DNA of 64,000 nt from Eriocheir sinensis (GCF_024679095.1 NW_026111665.1:503499-567498), one strand, 5' to 3'. Shown: positions 20,156-30,920, counted from the stretch's first letter. Numbers and translations: made by a program. Notes: generated from the sequence alone by a model not told the origin.

Positions 20156-20799
20156 GGAACTATATTTTGAAAAATATATAGACAAAACAAAGAGACGTCT
20201 AGACGGGAAGAGGGAAAGAAAGAGCGTAAGGATGACATAGAAAGGTTAAGTAAGAAAGAAAGAGAAAGAAAAAAAGGAGAAAAAGAGAAAGAAAGCAATA
20301 ATGAGAAAGACGGCAAATATATAGACAGAGAAAGAAGCCTCCCCTTCTTGATCCACTCCTTCTATTGTCTCCTGTAATGTGCAGGAGTGTATAGGAAAGC
20401 AAGGGTAGGGTTAGAGGGGGAGGGGCAGGCTCAGAGCGAGCTTGAAGGGAAAGGCTGAGGAAGTGGGAATCTCTCTCTCCCTCCTCCCCCTTCTTCTTCT
20501 TCTTCTTCTTCTTCTTCTTCTGCTTCTTCTTCTTCTTCTTCTTCTTCTCCTCCTCCTTCTTCTTCTCCTTCTTCTTCTTCTACTTGTTTTTCGTTGTCGT
20601 CCTCATCATAACGTTGCGCCCTTTCTTACTGGACCCGCTTTTCAGATACGTTGAACCAGCCCCGCCACCGAGTAGCCCGCCGGAACCCTGGGCAAGCGTC
20701 TAGATGCCCAACAGTAGACAGGTGGATGACCAAAAAGCTGCAAATACGTTTCTATGAAAGTAGTTGTGCAGGCATGTAAATAGGTGTGCCTGCCTGCTT
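19695..20799. repeat. Simple-repeat spacer
   Basis: Holds a ~112-bp unit repeated twice (19805-19915 and 19916-20000; both contain TAATGATGGTTC and CACTGCTCCCCATC), a GA tract (20078-20153), A/G-rich sequence (20210-20330) and CTT repeats (20488-20583). The Leu-rich and Ser-Leu ORFs here are translated microsatellites. No gene. Confidence 0.8.
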
Positions 20800-21665
20800 G
20801 CCTGCATGCCAAAACAAGCAAACGGGATAGCTAACAAACTAAAAGACAAACTAGCTAGCGAGCAAGCAAACAAACAAACAAAGTAACTCAGTTGAGCCAA
20901 CGAGCTAGAATAGGAAGAAGCCAACAAACCGACCGACCAACCAAACAAACAAACAAACAATCAAGCTAGCTGGCATCACACAAACAAGCTAGTTAGCAAC
21001 AAACAAACAAACTTGTTAGCAAACAAACAAACAGGCTAGCTAGCTAGCTAACTAATACACAAACAAACAAACAAACAAACAAGCTACCAAACAAACAAAC
21101 AAGCTACCAAACAAACAAACAAACAAACAAGCTAGCTAACAAACAAGCAAACTAACTAGCTAGCTAGCTAGCAAACAAACTAACTAGCTAGCTAGCTAGT
21201 AAACAAACTTACTAGCTATCTATCAAACAAACAAACTAGCTAGCTAGCAAACAAACAAGCTAGCTAGCTAGCAAACAAATCTAGCTAGGTAGCAAACAAA
21301 CAAACTCACTAGCTAGCTAGCAAACGAACAAACTCACTAGCTAGCAAACAAACACACTCACTAGCTAGCTAGCTAGCAAAGAAACAAACTAGCTAGCTAG
21401 CAAGCAAACAAACAAACAAGCTAGCTAGCAAACAAACTAACTAGCTAGCAAGCAAACAAACAAACAAGCTAGCTAGCAAACAAACCAACTAGCTAGCAAG
21501 CAAACAAACAAACTCACTAACTAGCTAGCAAGCAAACAAGCTAACAAACAAACAAGGTAGGTAGCTAGCTAGCTAGCAAACAAACAAACTAACTAGCTAA
21601 CTAGCAAACAAACAAACGAACTAACTAGCAAAAAAGCTAGATAGGGAGCTAGCTCGTTTGTGTTT
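20800..21665. repeat. Compound AAAC / CTAG satellite-like tract
   Basis: About 850 bp of alternating (AAAC)n and (CTAG)n blocks in which CTAGCTAGC alternates with AAACAAACAAAC at irregular spacing. Not coding. Confidence 0.85.
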
Positions 21666-21824
21666 GTTTGTTTGTTGCAAGCTAACTTGTTAGTTAGTTT
21701 TGTTGTGGGAGTTTTGTTCTTAGTTTGTTGAGTTTTGTAATGCGTGTTGGCTTTCCTTTTTTTTTGGGGGGGGTTGTTTGGGATGGAGTATTGCGATTTA
21801 TTTTTACATATGTTAGATGACTGG

Positions 21825-22244
21825 GTCTTTATAGTGATTCTGACAGTCCTTTAGCGAAAAAAATCACTACGATTATAGTGTCTTTCCTGCAATATTTGCC
21901 TGTGCAATGGAACAAGTCTTATTCCATCTATCACTGAAATAACTGGATTTTTATACAAAAATATTGCCATACTCAACTCCTAATACCTCCCCAATTTTGG
22001 GTTGATTTTTGTATTTCATGGAAAAGAGCACTTTCTCAAGAGGACTCTTTTTATTTTTTTTTTTTTTTTTGTGTGTGTGTGTGCAAGACCATAGGTAATA
22101 GTAGCTGTATCCACAAAACGATTGGTAATTGTTACTCAAGCAAATGGTACAAATAAATAGTTCTCCTTGAACAAGTTTGTTTTTACATCCTGTGCATATG
22201 GGAGGAAAAATGAAATCTAATAGCCCTATTATAAACTCCTTCAT
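21825..22244 (-). pseudogene. ComF-like amidophosphoribosyltransferase fragment of apparent bacterial origin
   Basis: The minus-strand frame from 22244 starts MKEFIIGLLDFIFPPICTGC, with KNKLVQGELFICTICLSN next. This is the N-terminal CxxC...CxxC arrangement of bacterial ComF proteins. After an A-rich and CA-repeat interruption it resumes with PLEKVLFSMKYKNQPKIGE, the KY(K/R)G-like segment of ComF. Past a frameshift at about 21950, DGIRLVPLHRQILQERHYN and then (another shift) FAKGLSESL match the VPLHxxxLxxRGYNQ...FAK region. ComF proteins belong to the phosphoribosyltransferase family linked to DNA uptake in bacteria and are not animal genes. The AT-rich composition differs sharply from the GC-rich flanks. 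At least two frameshifts and a microsatellite make it non-functional. Confidence 0.68.
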
Positions 22245-22408
22245 AGTTACTGAAATATTATAATACCTACAAACAGAACATATATTTTTAGTATTGTATG
22301 TTAGAGGTATAGAGGGAATGAATTGCTTGTTAAAGCTTATATTCTAAGAATTTACCTCAAAAAAGTATAAAAAGTTCAGTTAAAAGCGTAATGATTACCG
22401 AAGTAGAA

Positions 22409-22582
22409 AAATCATATAAGATCTCTATTCATAACTCCCGTAACACCTATGTGTGAATATACTGCTCCTGTATGGTTTATGGTAGCAAAAGACTTCAAAG
22501 ATATAATCAAGAGAGAATCATACAATGTAATAAACTCTACCAACATACTAGCCAAAGTATATGCTAAAGATATTTCTCAATG
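22409..22582 (+). pseudogene. Unidentified ORF end in the AT-rich bacterial-like segment
   Basis: Open frame reading LFITPVTPMCEYTAPVWFMV, followed by a Lys/Asn-rich C-terminus that ends AKVYAKDISQ at the stop at 22580-22582. AT-rich codon use like the adjacent ComF-like fragment suggests a common source. I do not recognise the family. The upstream part is frameshifted or missing. Confidence 0.35.
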
Positions 22583-22691
22583 AAAAAAAAAATCACTCCT
22601 TATCAATGGCTTTTAGTTACAGCAGAAGAGCAACTAGTGGGGTTCACCGTCCGTTAGGGGAACCTGCGGCGGAGCAATGTGCGTTTTTTTG

Positions 22692-22722
<31 letters not shown>

Positions 22723-22734
22723 TGTGTGTGTGTG
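22583..22734. other. Junction and T/GT microsatellite
   Basis: A poly-A stretch, a short unique segment (22620-22680) and a (T)n(GT)n tract at 22684-22732 lead into the histone spacer repeat. The (T)n(GT)n motif also occurs inside the ComF-like fragment (22047-22082). Confidence 0.6.
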
Positions 22735-23403
22735 ACTGGCCCTGGTGCTTTTTGCGCTTAGTTGAGCTTACCCTCCCAAACGTTTTCTTCTTCTCCTCAG
22801 GGTCTACCTCGCCACCTACCTGTGTGTGTGAGACAGGATGTTTAGGTTAGGTTAAACTATGCCGTGATGATGATGATGGCTGTGAGTGCGTGTGAAGGTG
22901 AAGGTACAAACCGATGCATGGTTTCTCGGGTGAGGCAGGGTATCATACATCACGTCAGCAACTGACTGACTGACTGACTGATTCATTTTACTCATTCCGG
23001 ACCTACTCCACAGGCCACAGCAGTGATGCCGACGGGCGGGTCGGAGCCCACCCAGCTACTACCTACCTATTTCATCTCGGCGGGGGCAGCTCCGCATCTG
23101 ATCTGCACGACGGCCATCATCGTCTCAACGACCTGCAGCACCTACCTCCCGGCTCTGTTTTGCGTTTTTATTTGTTATATTTTGTGGGTTGTTGTTGTTG
23201 TCGTTGTCAGCAGCGGAGTCCCTTACCAGCCGTGAAAAAAACAAACAAACTGTGGGAAGCCTGCCAGACGTGGGGGTTGTTAATTGTTGTTGTCATGACT
23301 GAGGGTCTTCTTCTTCTTCCTAGTAATATCAGCAGGAATTGACCTAGGAATGGCACTATGTACTTGAGGGGGTGTCTAGAACTCTCTTTTTGGAAAAGGA
23401 CGT
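22735..23403. repeat. Histone-associated spacer repeat (copy 2)
   Basis: Matches 3213-4127 without the SINE and so provides the empty site for it. It contains GACT repeats (22962-22980). It leads into the 3' flank of the H2A at 23464, as copy 1 does for the H2A pieces at 4188-4907. Confidence 0.8.
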
Positions 23404-23420
23404 GGCTCCACAGGGGAGCC
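23404..23420 (-). terminator. H2A histone 3' stem-loop and purine-rich downstream element
   Basis: Minus-strand GGCTCC/GGAGCC stem 43 nt past the stop codon. About 15 nt further lies CAAAAAGAGAG, resembling the histone downstream element that pairs with U7 snRNA. Confidence 0.82.
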
Positions 23421-23463
23421 GAATTAAACGGTACTGTTGTCGTCCCTGAAATGCCGAGGGCGA

Positions 23464-23835
23464 TTACTTTTTCTCGGTCTTCTTGGGCAGGAGCACCGCC
23501 TGGATGTTAGGCACCACACCTCCCTGGGCAATGGTAACGCCGGAGAGGAGCTTGTTCAGCTCCTCGTCGTTGCGGATGGCCAGCTGCAGGTGGCGGGGGA
23601 TGATGCGGGTCTTCTTGTTGTCGCGGGCCGCGTTGCCGGCCAGCTCGAGCACCTCGGCGGCCAGGTACTCCATGACGGCCGCCAGGTACATGGGGGCGCC
23701 GGCGCCCACGCGCTCGGCATAGTTGCCCTTCCTCAGGAGACGGTGGATCCTGCCCACGGGGAACTGCAGGGCGGGACGGCTGGAGCAGGACTTTGACTTC
23801 CACTTCACCTTTCCTCCCTTGCCGCGTCCAGACAT
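23464..23835 (-). CDS. H2A: Histone H2A (full length, divergent)
   Basis: A complete 123-residue frame with N-terminal [49 protein letters not shown], the acidic-patch segment [18 protein letters not shown] and the KKTEKK tail. Differences at normally conserved positions are Gly12 to Trp, Arg17 to Cys, Ala21-Gly22 to Pro-Ala, Val to Met in [11 protein letters not shown], and Leu to Val in GGVVPNIQ. The frame and stem-loop are intact, but these changes and the retroelement 66 bp upstream suggest relaxed constraint. Either a pseudogene at an early stage or a rarely used copy. Confidence 0.9.
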   Translation of the reverse strand: MSGRGKGGKVKWKSKSCSSRPALQFPVGRIHRLLRKGNYAERVGAGAPMYLAAVMEYLAAEVLELAGNAARDNKKTRIIPRHLQLAIRNDEELNKLLSGVTIAQGGVVPNIQAVLLPKKTEKK

Positions 23836-23901
23836 GTCGACAGTGAGTGGTGGGGTGTGGAGTTGCGCTTCTGCTGTGGGCTCGGAGAGCGAATACCCGC
23901 C
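23836..23901 (-). promoter_or_regulatory. H2A 5' UTR and cap site, cut by element C
   Basis: Same leader as at 4908-4974. The ATTCG cap motif starts at 23894, 59 nt upstream of the ATG, and 7 nt further upstream GGCGGG meets the (GAATTT)n tail of element C. Confidence 0.7.
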
Positions 23902-24558
23902 AAATTCAAATTCAAATTCAAATATTTATTTGAACAGGTTGGGGAAATTACAGAGGGGGGGGGGGGATGCATATACAAGGCTATATAAAGATATAAGGAT
24001 ACATATCCATACACGGCCTAGTACGTACAGGGAGAAAAGTTTTCGAAAAAAACAGAGATAAAGGAGGAGGTAGAAGGCTGCCGAGCGGTTACAGCACTGC
24101 TATTTTTCGTATATAGTTTGAAAAGTCGAGGGTAGGAGGTAACATTTTAGTGAAGGAAATTGGAAATGGGGCTACAATGGCTTACCAGCCTATCATATAT
24201 ACATAATCTTAATCGCGGGTTACATACATTTTTAGCGAGTTACATAAAATTAATACAAAAAGTTGTTAAAATGAATTTTGCAGTTTACAGGTATACGGTA
24301 ACAATATGGTTACATAAGAGTGTTTACGGGAGACATGTAAGGGAGTGATTCGAAAAAAAATTATGGACACAAGGGAAATACACAGTTACGGGAGAGGGAG
24401 TGATGAGAAAAAATACGAACACGGGAAAACACATCGATAAGGGGAAGATACCTGAGAGGCGTCCGCGTTGAGGAGACTCCGCGGAAACCACGGATGACTT
24501 CTCTGTGGAGGTCCCGAAGGGTCTGGAACTGCTCCCAGCCTTCCGTCTCCATCCGGGT
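23902..24558 (-). other. Element C 3' UTR
   Basis: AT-richer than the ORFs. No coding potential. It ends with the GAATTT repeat tail at 23902-23922 abutting the H2A leader. Confidence 0.65.
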
Positions 24559-26928
24559 TCATATATTAACCGACATCTGATGGAGCAGGATATTTAGGGG
24601 AGGAATGCTAGCCTCCTCGTGGATGGAACGCGTGGTCCTGAAGTCATCCCACCTTACGTTGAGGGCAAAGCGTAGTGCCGCGTTCTGCACCTTCTGGAGT
24701 CGACCGAGGGCCGTCGCACTAAGCCCATGGATGGGAATGGGCAGGTAAGTGAGGACAGGGATCACCAAGGTCTTAACGAGATGCAGTTTTATCCTGTGTT
24801 CGAGATCCCAGAAGCGATACAACATGGTCAGCGCCGCCCTCTCGGTGACGTTGGTGGTGAACCCACGCCGGGAGATCTTAAGACAGAGAAGACGTCCATG
24901 AGCGCTGAAGTCAACGAGTTCGTCATCGACAATGAGCGGGGCGGGGTTTTTGGACGCCAAAGGTATGACGGTAAACTTCGCCATGTTCGTTCTTATCTGC
25001 CAGGCCTTCTCGAAGGCTCCGACCCTGGTGATCTCACTTGCCGTGCGGGCATTGAGCATCTCACGAGAGCGTCCTGGGTAGGGCACCACTTGGGACACGT
25101 CGTCCGCATACAGTATGTTAAGCCCAGTGATGGAGTCTGGGCAGTCGCTGGTGAAGAGGGAGTACAGCGTTGGGGAGAGTACACAACCCTGCGGGACGCC
25201 GGTCTCCAGAGGGAAGGCGGGGCCGACGTGGCCGCCGACCCGGATCCGTGCTGTCCTATCCATCAAGAAGTCACACAAAATGCGCTCGACCGGGGGTGGG
25301 AGCCCCAGATGTAGCTTCTTGTACTGGAGTCCAAGACGCCACACTTTGTCGAAAGCCTTGCTGACGTCTCGGAGAACAAAGCTGCAACGAGATCCGGATG
25401 CTAGGTTGATGGCAACCGTTTCCGTCGCCAACGCGATGGCGTGGACGGTGCCCCTCCCCCTGCGAAACCCGTACTGGGCCGTGTTGTATTGGCCCTCCCA
25501 TTCCAGTTGGTCACGGAGACGTTTCTTGAGAACCCTCTCGAAGAGCTTCCCTGGGACCTCCAGAAGAGAGATGGGACGATAGCTGTCTGGGCGGGTCGGG
25601 GCCTTCCCAGGCTTCACTATCATCCTCATCTCTGCCTCCTTGAGGCGATCCGGGAAATACCCAGCCGAAAGTGCCGCGTTAAAAATGTCCCTCAGTCGGG
25701 CCAGGGCGCTGTCAGGAAGGTGGGAGAGTATGGTCTTGTTTATGCCGCTTGCCCCCGGAGAGGATGACTTGCTCCCCCTGTTGGCCTGCCGCAGCTCCTG
25801 GAGGGAGATACGGCAGCTTAAGTGGGAGGCGCCGCGGCATCAAACGGGAGGGTCCTTTGAGCATGTTCGGCGAGGTAGTTCCGTACAATTTCATCGTTTT
25901 GTTCGTCTATGTCTACGTCTAAGTCTGCGGCCTCCCCAACGTCGTGTAGCTCCTGACGTAGTCGAACGAAGCGCCGGTACTCGTCGTACGTCCAGCCGAG
26001 TAGCGTCGCTCTGTCTCGCAATGCTTCGAATTGTATGCGCAGAAGGCACGTCGTGCGTGAGGGTCTAGCGTTTGGGATTAGTCGATAGGTCGAGGTGGGG
26101 ATGTGGCAGTCAGCAGTTGTCTTGACGCTCGACATCCAAGAGTCGAGCGCCGCGTCAATGTCTTCTAACGTTTCTCCGGACACGTCCGGTTGGTCAGTCA
26201 TGTCAAGGTTGTTATCGGTCTGAAAGGCCACCCAGTCGGTCCTGCGGAAGGCGTACCGTCTTGTGGTGGGGATCAAGAGGGGGGGACGTCGAGATGTCAA
26301 TGATGACGGGGATGTGGTCACTGGAGGTGAGGGGGCCAGGTGTGAAGCGGTGATTAAAGTGGTTGGAGGGGTTGGTGAGTACTATGTCTGGTGAGGACGC
26401 GAACCGCGGTCCGAAGTATGTTGGGAAGTTAGGTCCGATGTGTCGAACGATGTGTTGGCGTATGTAGTCGACGAGGTCTCGGCCGACACGGTTCGACGAG
26501 GCGGAGCCGATGTCGATGTGTCGGGCGTTCAGATCCCCCGCGAGGAGCACCGGGGTGCGCCTGCGGAAGAGCCTGAGGTAGTCTGGGTGAGGGAGGTACG
26601 GTCGTCTGGGCGGAAGGTAAGATGTCGCGACTATCAAAGGACCATCGGAGGTGTCGACTGGCACTGCGAGAGTTTCGGAGGGGAAGTCGTCCTCGACTCT
26701 GCAGCGCAGTCGACACCTGACGGCGATGGCAACCCCGTCCGAAGGCTCGGAGCTGAGGTTCCTTTGGTGGACCCTATAGCCCGGGATTTTGATCCTAGCG
26801 TCGTCCGTAAGTCCGTGGCTGTTGAGAAGGATGTTGTCAGGGTCAAATTGTCGGTAGGTATTGTTCAAGTCAAACTTTCGTCTGTCCCAAGTCAGTACAT
26901 TGTGTTGAACTACAAGCAACCGAGTCAC
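24559..26928 (-). pseudogene. Element C ORF2: endonuclease and reverse transcriptase
   Basis: The endonuclease frame (26212-26928) begins with VVQHNVLTWDRRKFDL. It shows LLAGDLNARHIDIG (Asp/Asn of the active site) and LTSSDHIPVIIDIS (terminal SDH). The usual Glu motif (QET/SET) reads ILLNSHGL here. A frameshift near 26260 leads into the inter-domain region (25818-26250). After a second break near 25820 the RT frame (24559 to about 25760) has RPDSYRPISLLEVPGKLFER, QYGFRRGRGT, VLRDVSKAFDKVW, TGVPQGCVLSPTLYSLF and ILYADDVSQVV. It ends at 24559 without RNase H. The frame opens at a GTG overlapping the ORF1 stop TGA, so translation may need reinitiation. Confidence 0.85.
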
Positions 26929-28420
26929 TGTAGGTCCGGGCGTTGCCTGGTCACGCGGAGGCTGGGGAGCAGTGCCTGTGGGACAGGGCCGGGGGTGAAT
27001 GAGTGAAATTCATCCTCGGGGAGGGAGTGGAGGTAGCCGGCCAGCGGCCCGGGGAAAGAGCGGAACCAGCCCCTCAGGTAAGGGAGGAAGCAATCCGGGC
27101 CAATGTACCCTAGCTTGAAGCGACCGCCATCCAGACCCTTTTCGAGGGATTGGTACGTGAGGTGAGGCGGCCAGCGATCGGATCGGCGCCGGATGACGTA
27201 CGGGACAACATGGCACAAGGCCCCCTCCCCAAGGTCAGACGCCTCCGAGGCGGTTAGGGAGCGGGCAGGGGAGACGGAGGATAGAGAGGAGGAGCGCCCT
27301 GAGGATCCCTGTGGGGGGAGAGAGGGGGATATGGGAGGGGGGGGGGGAGAGAGAGAGGGGAGGATGGCTGTGGCTGGGGCGGGGGTGTCGCCTCGGGCTT
27401 CACCGTCTCCTCCGGCACTGCCGGTAGTGGCGTGGCGGGGGACAGGAGGGCGATCGCAGCGCAGAGAGCCGTCTTCACAAAGTCTGCAGGCAGCCGAAAG
27501 GGGGGGAATTGGAGGTCGGGGAGACCGTTCTTCTGAAGGGCCCCTGAGAGGACCTCCTGGAAAGTGCCAGGCTGCGTCGCGTTCAAGACGTGCGCGTGAA
27601 AGACGCAGGCAAGGCTGCCGAGGTTGAAGGACGGAGAGGGAGGGGGGGAAGGTGCCTGCGCGGTCTGGGATTGAGCCGCCTGGGCGTAAGAGGAGGGGGA
27701 CGTCTCCTGAAGGCGCCTCCGCTGCTGCTCTTTTTCCCTGAGGGCAGCCCTGCGGATGGGACACCGCATGGCCCGAGCACTGTGCTCTCCGTTGCAGTTG
27801 GGGCACTTTTTCAGCTCGGCAGCACATACTCTGAATGAGTGCGGACCCGAGCACTCCGAGCAAAGTGGGGTGGCGTCGGGTAGGTGGCAGTTGGGGGTGG
27901 TGTGCTGCTCGATCTTGTGGCAGCGGTTACAGGCCATGAGGGGGGTGTACACCTCCGCCCTGATTTGCTCCGGAGTCACGGAGAAAGAGAAGAGGAGAAG
28001 CCCGTTCTCGACCGCCTTCCGGGCCATCTCGCTGGACCGGAAGACGATCTTCAGGGTGTGGGAGTGAGGGAATTTATAAATGTCCTCCACTTTCGCCCAC
28101 CCATGAGCCCTTTCGAGCTCCACCCTGAGCTCGCTAGGGCTATTCTCCGTGACCAGCTCGTCTAGGCGGAAGCATATGACAGTCCGCCGACTACGGACCT
28201 CAGAGGGCATGAGAGGAGTGAAGCCCTCTGCCGCAAGGGCCACCAGCAGGTTGCTTTCAAAGACAGCCTCTGTGTCCTGGTCCGAGGCCGTAACCACCAC
28301 CACCCCGTCCTCCGCGGCGAGTAGGCGAAGGAATCTAAGTTTGGGCCGCAGTAGGTTTGATAACGCGCGTCGTGTCGCGAGGGCCTCAGGCTGGGCGTGC
28401 CGAATTTTGACGCGGCCCAT
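26925..28420 (-). pseudogene. Element C ORF1: gag-like zinc-knuckle protein
   Basis: Starts MGRVKIRHAQPEALATRR at 28420. An RRM-like central region is followed by three zinc knuckles (CNRCHKIEQHTTPNC, CSECSGPHSFRVC, CPNCNGEHSARAMRC), a coiled and Pro-rich region, and after a frameshift near 27290 a C-terminal segment with VPYVIRRRSDRWPPHLTY that ends at the TGA at 26925-26927. It binds element RNA in related families. One frameshift makes this copy defective. Confidence 0.82.
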
Positions 28421-29824
28421 GGTGGGTCCGTGGGCCCGGGGTAGGGGGGAGTGGTGTCAGGGGTAGGGGAGAGAGACGCCGCAGGAACCCGCAACGTGGG
28501 GGGACATAGAGAGGCAATGACAGAAGCCCCGGTCGTGAGGGGAGGGGGGCAAGAGCTGAGGGGGGGTCACAGGGGAGAGGGAGGGTAAAAGCTGGGGGTG
28601 GGGGGTGCGGGGCCGACGGGTGGAAGCGGGGCACGGAAGTAAGGGAGGGATGAGCCAGGAGAACCCAGGGAGGTGGGAAGGGGGGCGGGAGGTGGAGGTG
28701 GAGCCAAGGGGGGTAACCGTGTTGCGTTGCTAGTGGCGGGAGGGCGGGGGAATGGGAGAGGACTCGGCAGGATGTGTTGGGGAGTCGCAGAGGACGCGGG
28801 AGGAGGAGGGAGTGGGGGAGTGGGTGACTCGGAGAAATGTCCCCTATACGCCAAACGGGCCCGAAGCAAGCCAAGACCAACCACTCGATTGGGGAGTCCT
28901 GTCAGACGGGGGCGGGCGTCCCGGTAGACGACGGGGAGGTGGGTGGTGAGGGGAAGGGTGAGGTGACTCGGGGAGAAGCCCCTCAGCGCCACAAGAGATG
29001 CACGAGAAAACGGGCTCACGCAGGGGCACAAGTAGATTAACCCTATCACAGCAGCGACATTAATCAGTAATCAACATACCTTGCGTATCGGTTGTGCATG
29101 CACCACAAACCAGATTCGGCCTGAAGAAACCACGGCGGCTGGGAATGGTGGGAAGGAACAACGTACTCAAGTCTCAACTCGTAGAGCAGGCAAGAGAGGG
29201 GTCCACCACCACAGCCGGCGAGCGGGAGCGGGGCAGGCAGCCAATGAGAGGACGAGAAACCGGCCCCACGCTCGTCCAAGCCACCACCGCTGGCTGCCCT
29301 CTGCCGTGCAGCAAGGGATGGCGGGGCGACACACACCTACCACCCGCCACCAGAATTGGTGAACCACGGAGTCACAGAGACACAGGCGCTACGGGGCCGA
29401 CACTATCAGTCACCATCAAGTATGAGACGTTACACGTGGTATTTAAAGGAAACGAGAACACACTAAGATACACGGGAGACACTCGTCTCTCGCTGCAGGG
29501 CCAGCACGGAGGAACCCACCGTCGCAGAGTCAGCGAGCGGGAGGTGGTAGCCAATGGGAGGACGCGTAGCACTACCCACACACTCCCGGGCCCCTTGCCG
29601 AGTCAACCCTGTGCCGCCCGGCCACGGAGGTGGCCCCCCCAGCACACGCCGCTGGCGAGTTGGTACACTGAACTCACACCACGGTACAGGGGGCCGCCAC
29701 ACACCGTCACTCGAAAGTTAGTTCGTCGGAAGCACGCGGGGCCACGGGGGCCGCCTGACCGGACTCGGGAGCACACACAGCTTGTTCAGGCCGCCGCCTC
29801 TGCACCCACACAAAACACCGAGCC
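28421..29824 (-). promoter_or_regulatory. Element C 5' UTR with two diverged promoter-like modules
   Basis: Very GC-rich near ORF1 (28421-29000). Beyond it are two related ~300-bp modules, each with a plus-strand CCAAT in the context GCGAGCGGGA...CCAATG (29241-29245 and 29551-29555). Such monomer duplication is known for L1 promoters; regulatory function here is inference. No ORF is conserved between the modules. Confidence 0.5.
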
Positions 29825-29828
29825 CCGG

Positions 29829-29869
29829 TGTCACACGCCACAGTGTCCTCCCCCGCCTAAATGTCCCCC
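29829..29869 (+). repeat. Ginger left terminal inverted repeat
   Basis: Pairs with 43712-43752 with mismatches at positions 4, 13 and 39. It contains GTGTCCTCC and AATGTCC motifs that recur just inside the end (29889-29905 inverted; about 30047-30056). Confidence 0.85.
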
Positions 29870-30679
29870 TTTGTTTACAAACAAAAGGGAGGACATTAAG
29901 GGGAGGCACAACAGCTGAGATGATAAAATTAGGTCAAAAAATCATTTTTTAGTATTTCGCATATCTAGATAGAAAAAAGCTTCAAGAATGAAGCCGTAGT
30001 CAGTAAATAACGAACACCGGGTGGCAACACGGTCCTCAAATTCCTAAATGTCCTCCCATTATTTTCCAGCACGGAAGGGCATATTGTTATATTCTTTCAT
30101 AGGAAAACATCAGTGAATACATTACAACGCTCTGCTTTGTATAAATGAAGTGAAGGGACAATAAATAGCCTTCATGACAGTGATTCATCAGTAAATTAAC
30201 GGCAAATAGCCTTTTGCTATAGTAAAAAAAATGTCGATATGCATAGCCTATGAGACCCTTTTTTTTGTGTGTGTGTGTGGGGGGGGGGGGTGAGCGAATT
30301 GAGCATGCCATGCATATGTGCTTTTTATTTTTCTTTATATAAGCCCTTTAAGGGAATTTTGAAGATGATCTAAAAAAAAGTGAGGGGTGGTGCTATATAA
30401 ATAGCTTACCCCCCAAAGCAGATTGCTTTCTCTTATAATTATGTGGGGTCTACTACATATGACCCTTCTGTATAACAACTCAGGTTATCAGAATTACATT
30501 GCGGTACACTGTGCTATGGGTGAGGTTTGATTGTCTACAGGAATCAAGTATCTTGCTGGAAAAATGGCTATTTAAGAATGTAATAGGTCCCAGAGAGCTA
30601 TCCATTTATATTTTCTTCTCTTCTAAGGACATCATTTGTTATAAGATCCCCCCTGGTACATATTTTCACATAATTCCTC

Positions 30680-30920
30680 CCCTCCCAAGGGCTCTGAGGA
30701 AGTCCTCAGTTCTTCATATAGCATGATTTTGATTCCTTACCTTGGTAACAGGTCTGTGCCCTTCTTCCCCTCCCAAGCGCTCGGAGGAAGACCCCAGTTC
30801 ATGCTGCAAGATCTTACTTACCTTGGTACACGTTTTTCCCTTCCTTCCCTCCCAAGGGCTTAAGGAAGACCCCAGTTCTTCATGCTCTCTAGTTCTCTAG
30901 TTCTTCATGTTACAAGATAT
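30680..30920. repeat. ~85-bp tandem repeat, three copies
   Basis: Copies share CCCTCCCAAG(G/C)GCT, GGAAG(A/T)CC(C/T)CAGTTC and CTTACCTTGGTA. It lies between the left TIR and the transposase gene. 29870-30679 and 30921-31379 show no gene, only AT-rich DNA and a CTA microsatellite (31051-31087). Confidence 0.7.

Larger units (their letters stand above)
23902..29824 (-). mobile_element. Jockey-like non-LTR retrotransposon C
   Basis: Minus-strand element without RNase H: GC-rich 5' UTR (28421-29824), ORF1 with zinc knuckles, ORF2 with APE endonuclease and RT, and a ~650-nt 3' UTR ending in AATAAATATTTGAATTTG, i.e. a polyadenylation-like signal and a short GAATTT repeat tail instead of poly(A). 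The RT box pattern (FRRGRGT, GVPQGCVLSP, YADDV) and lack of RNase H fit the Jockey group. The 5' boundary is inferred from where element-like sequence meets the Ginger TIR. Confidence 0.83.

Noticed and set aside
20442..20654. Poly-leucine ORF
   Set aside because: Product of CTT/CTC microsatellites.
23860..23901. Processed retrocopy of H2A mRNA as the explanation for the H2A copies
   Set aside because: The shared sequence extends 7 nt upstream of the cap motif and downstream past the stem-loop into spacer, so these are genomic copies.
25115..25582. Plus-strand ORF opposite element C RT
   Set aside because: Antisense shadow of the RT frame.
28386..29049. Proline-rich ORFs upstream of element C ORF1
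   Set aside because: They lie in a G/C-homopolymer-rich leader, overlap in several frames and have no conserved domain.
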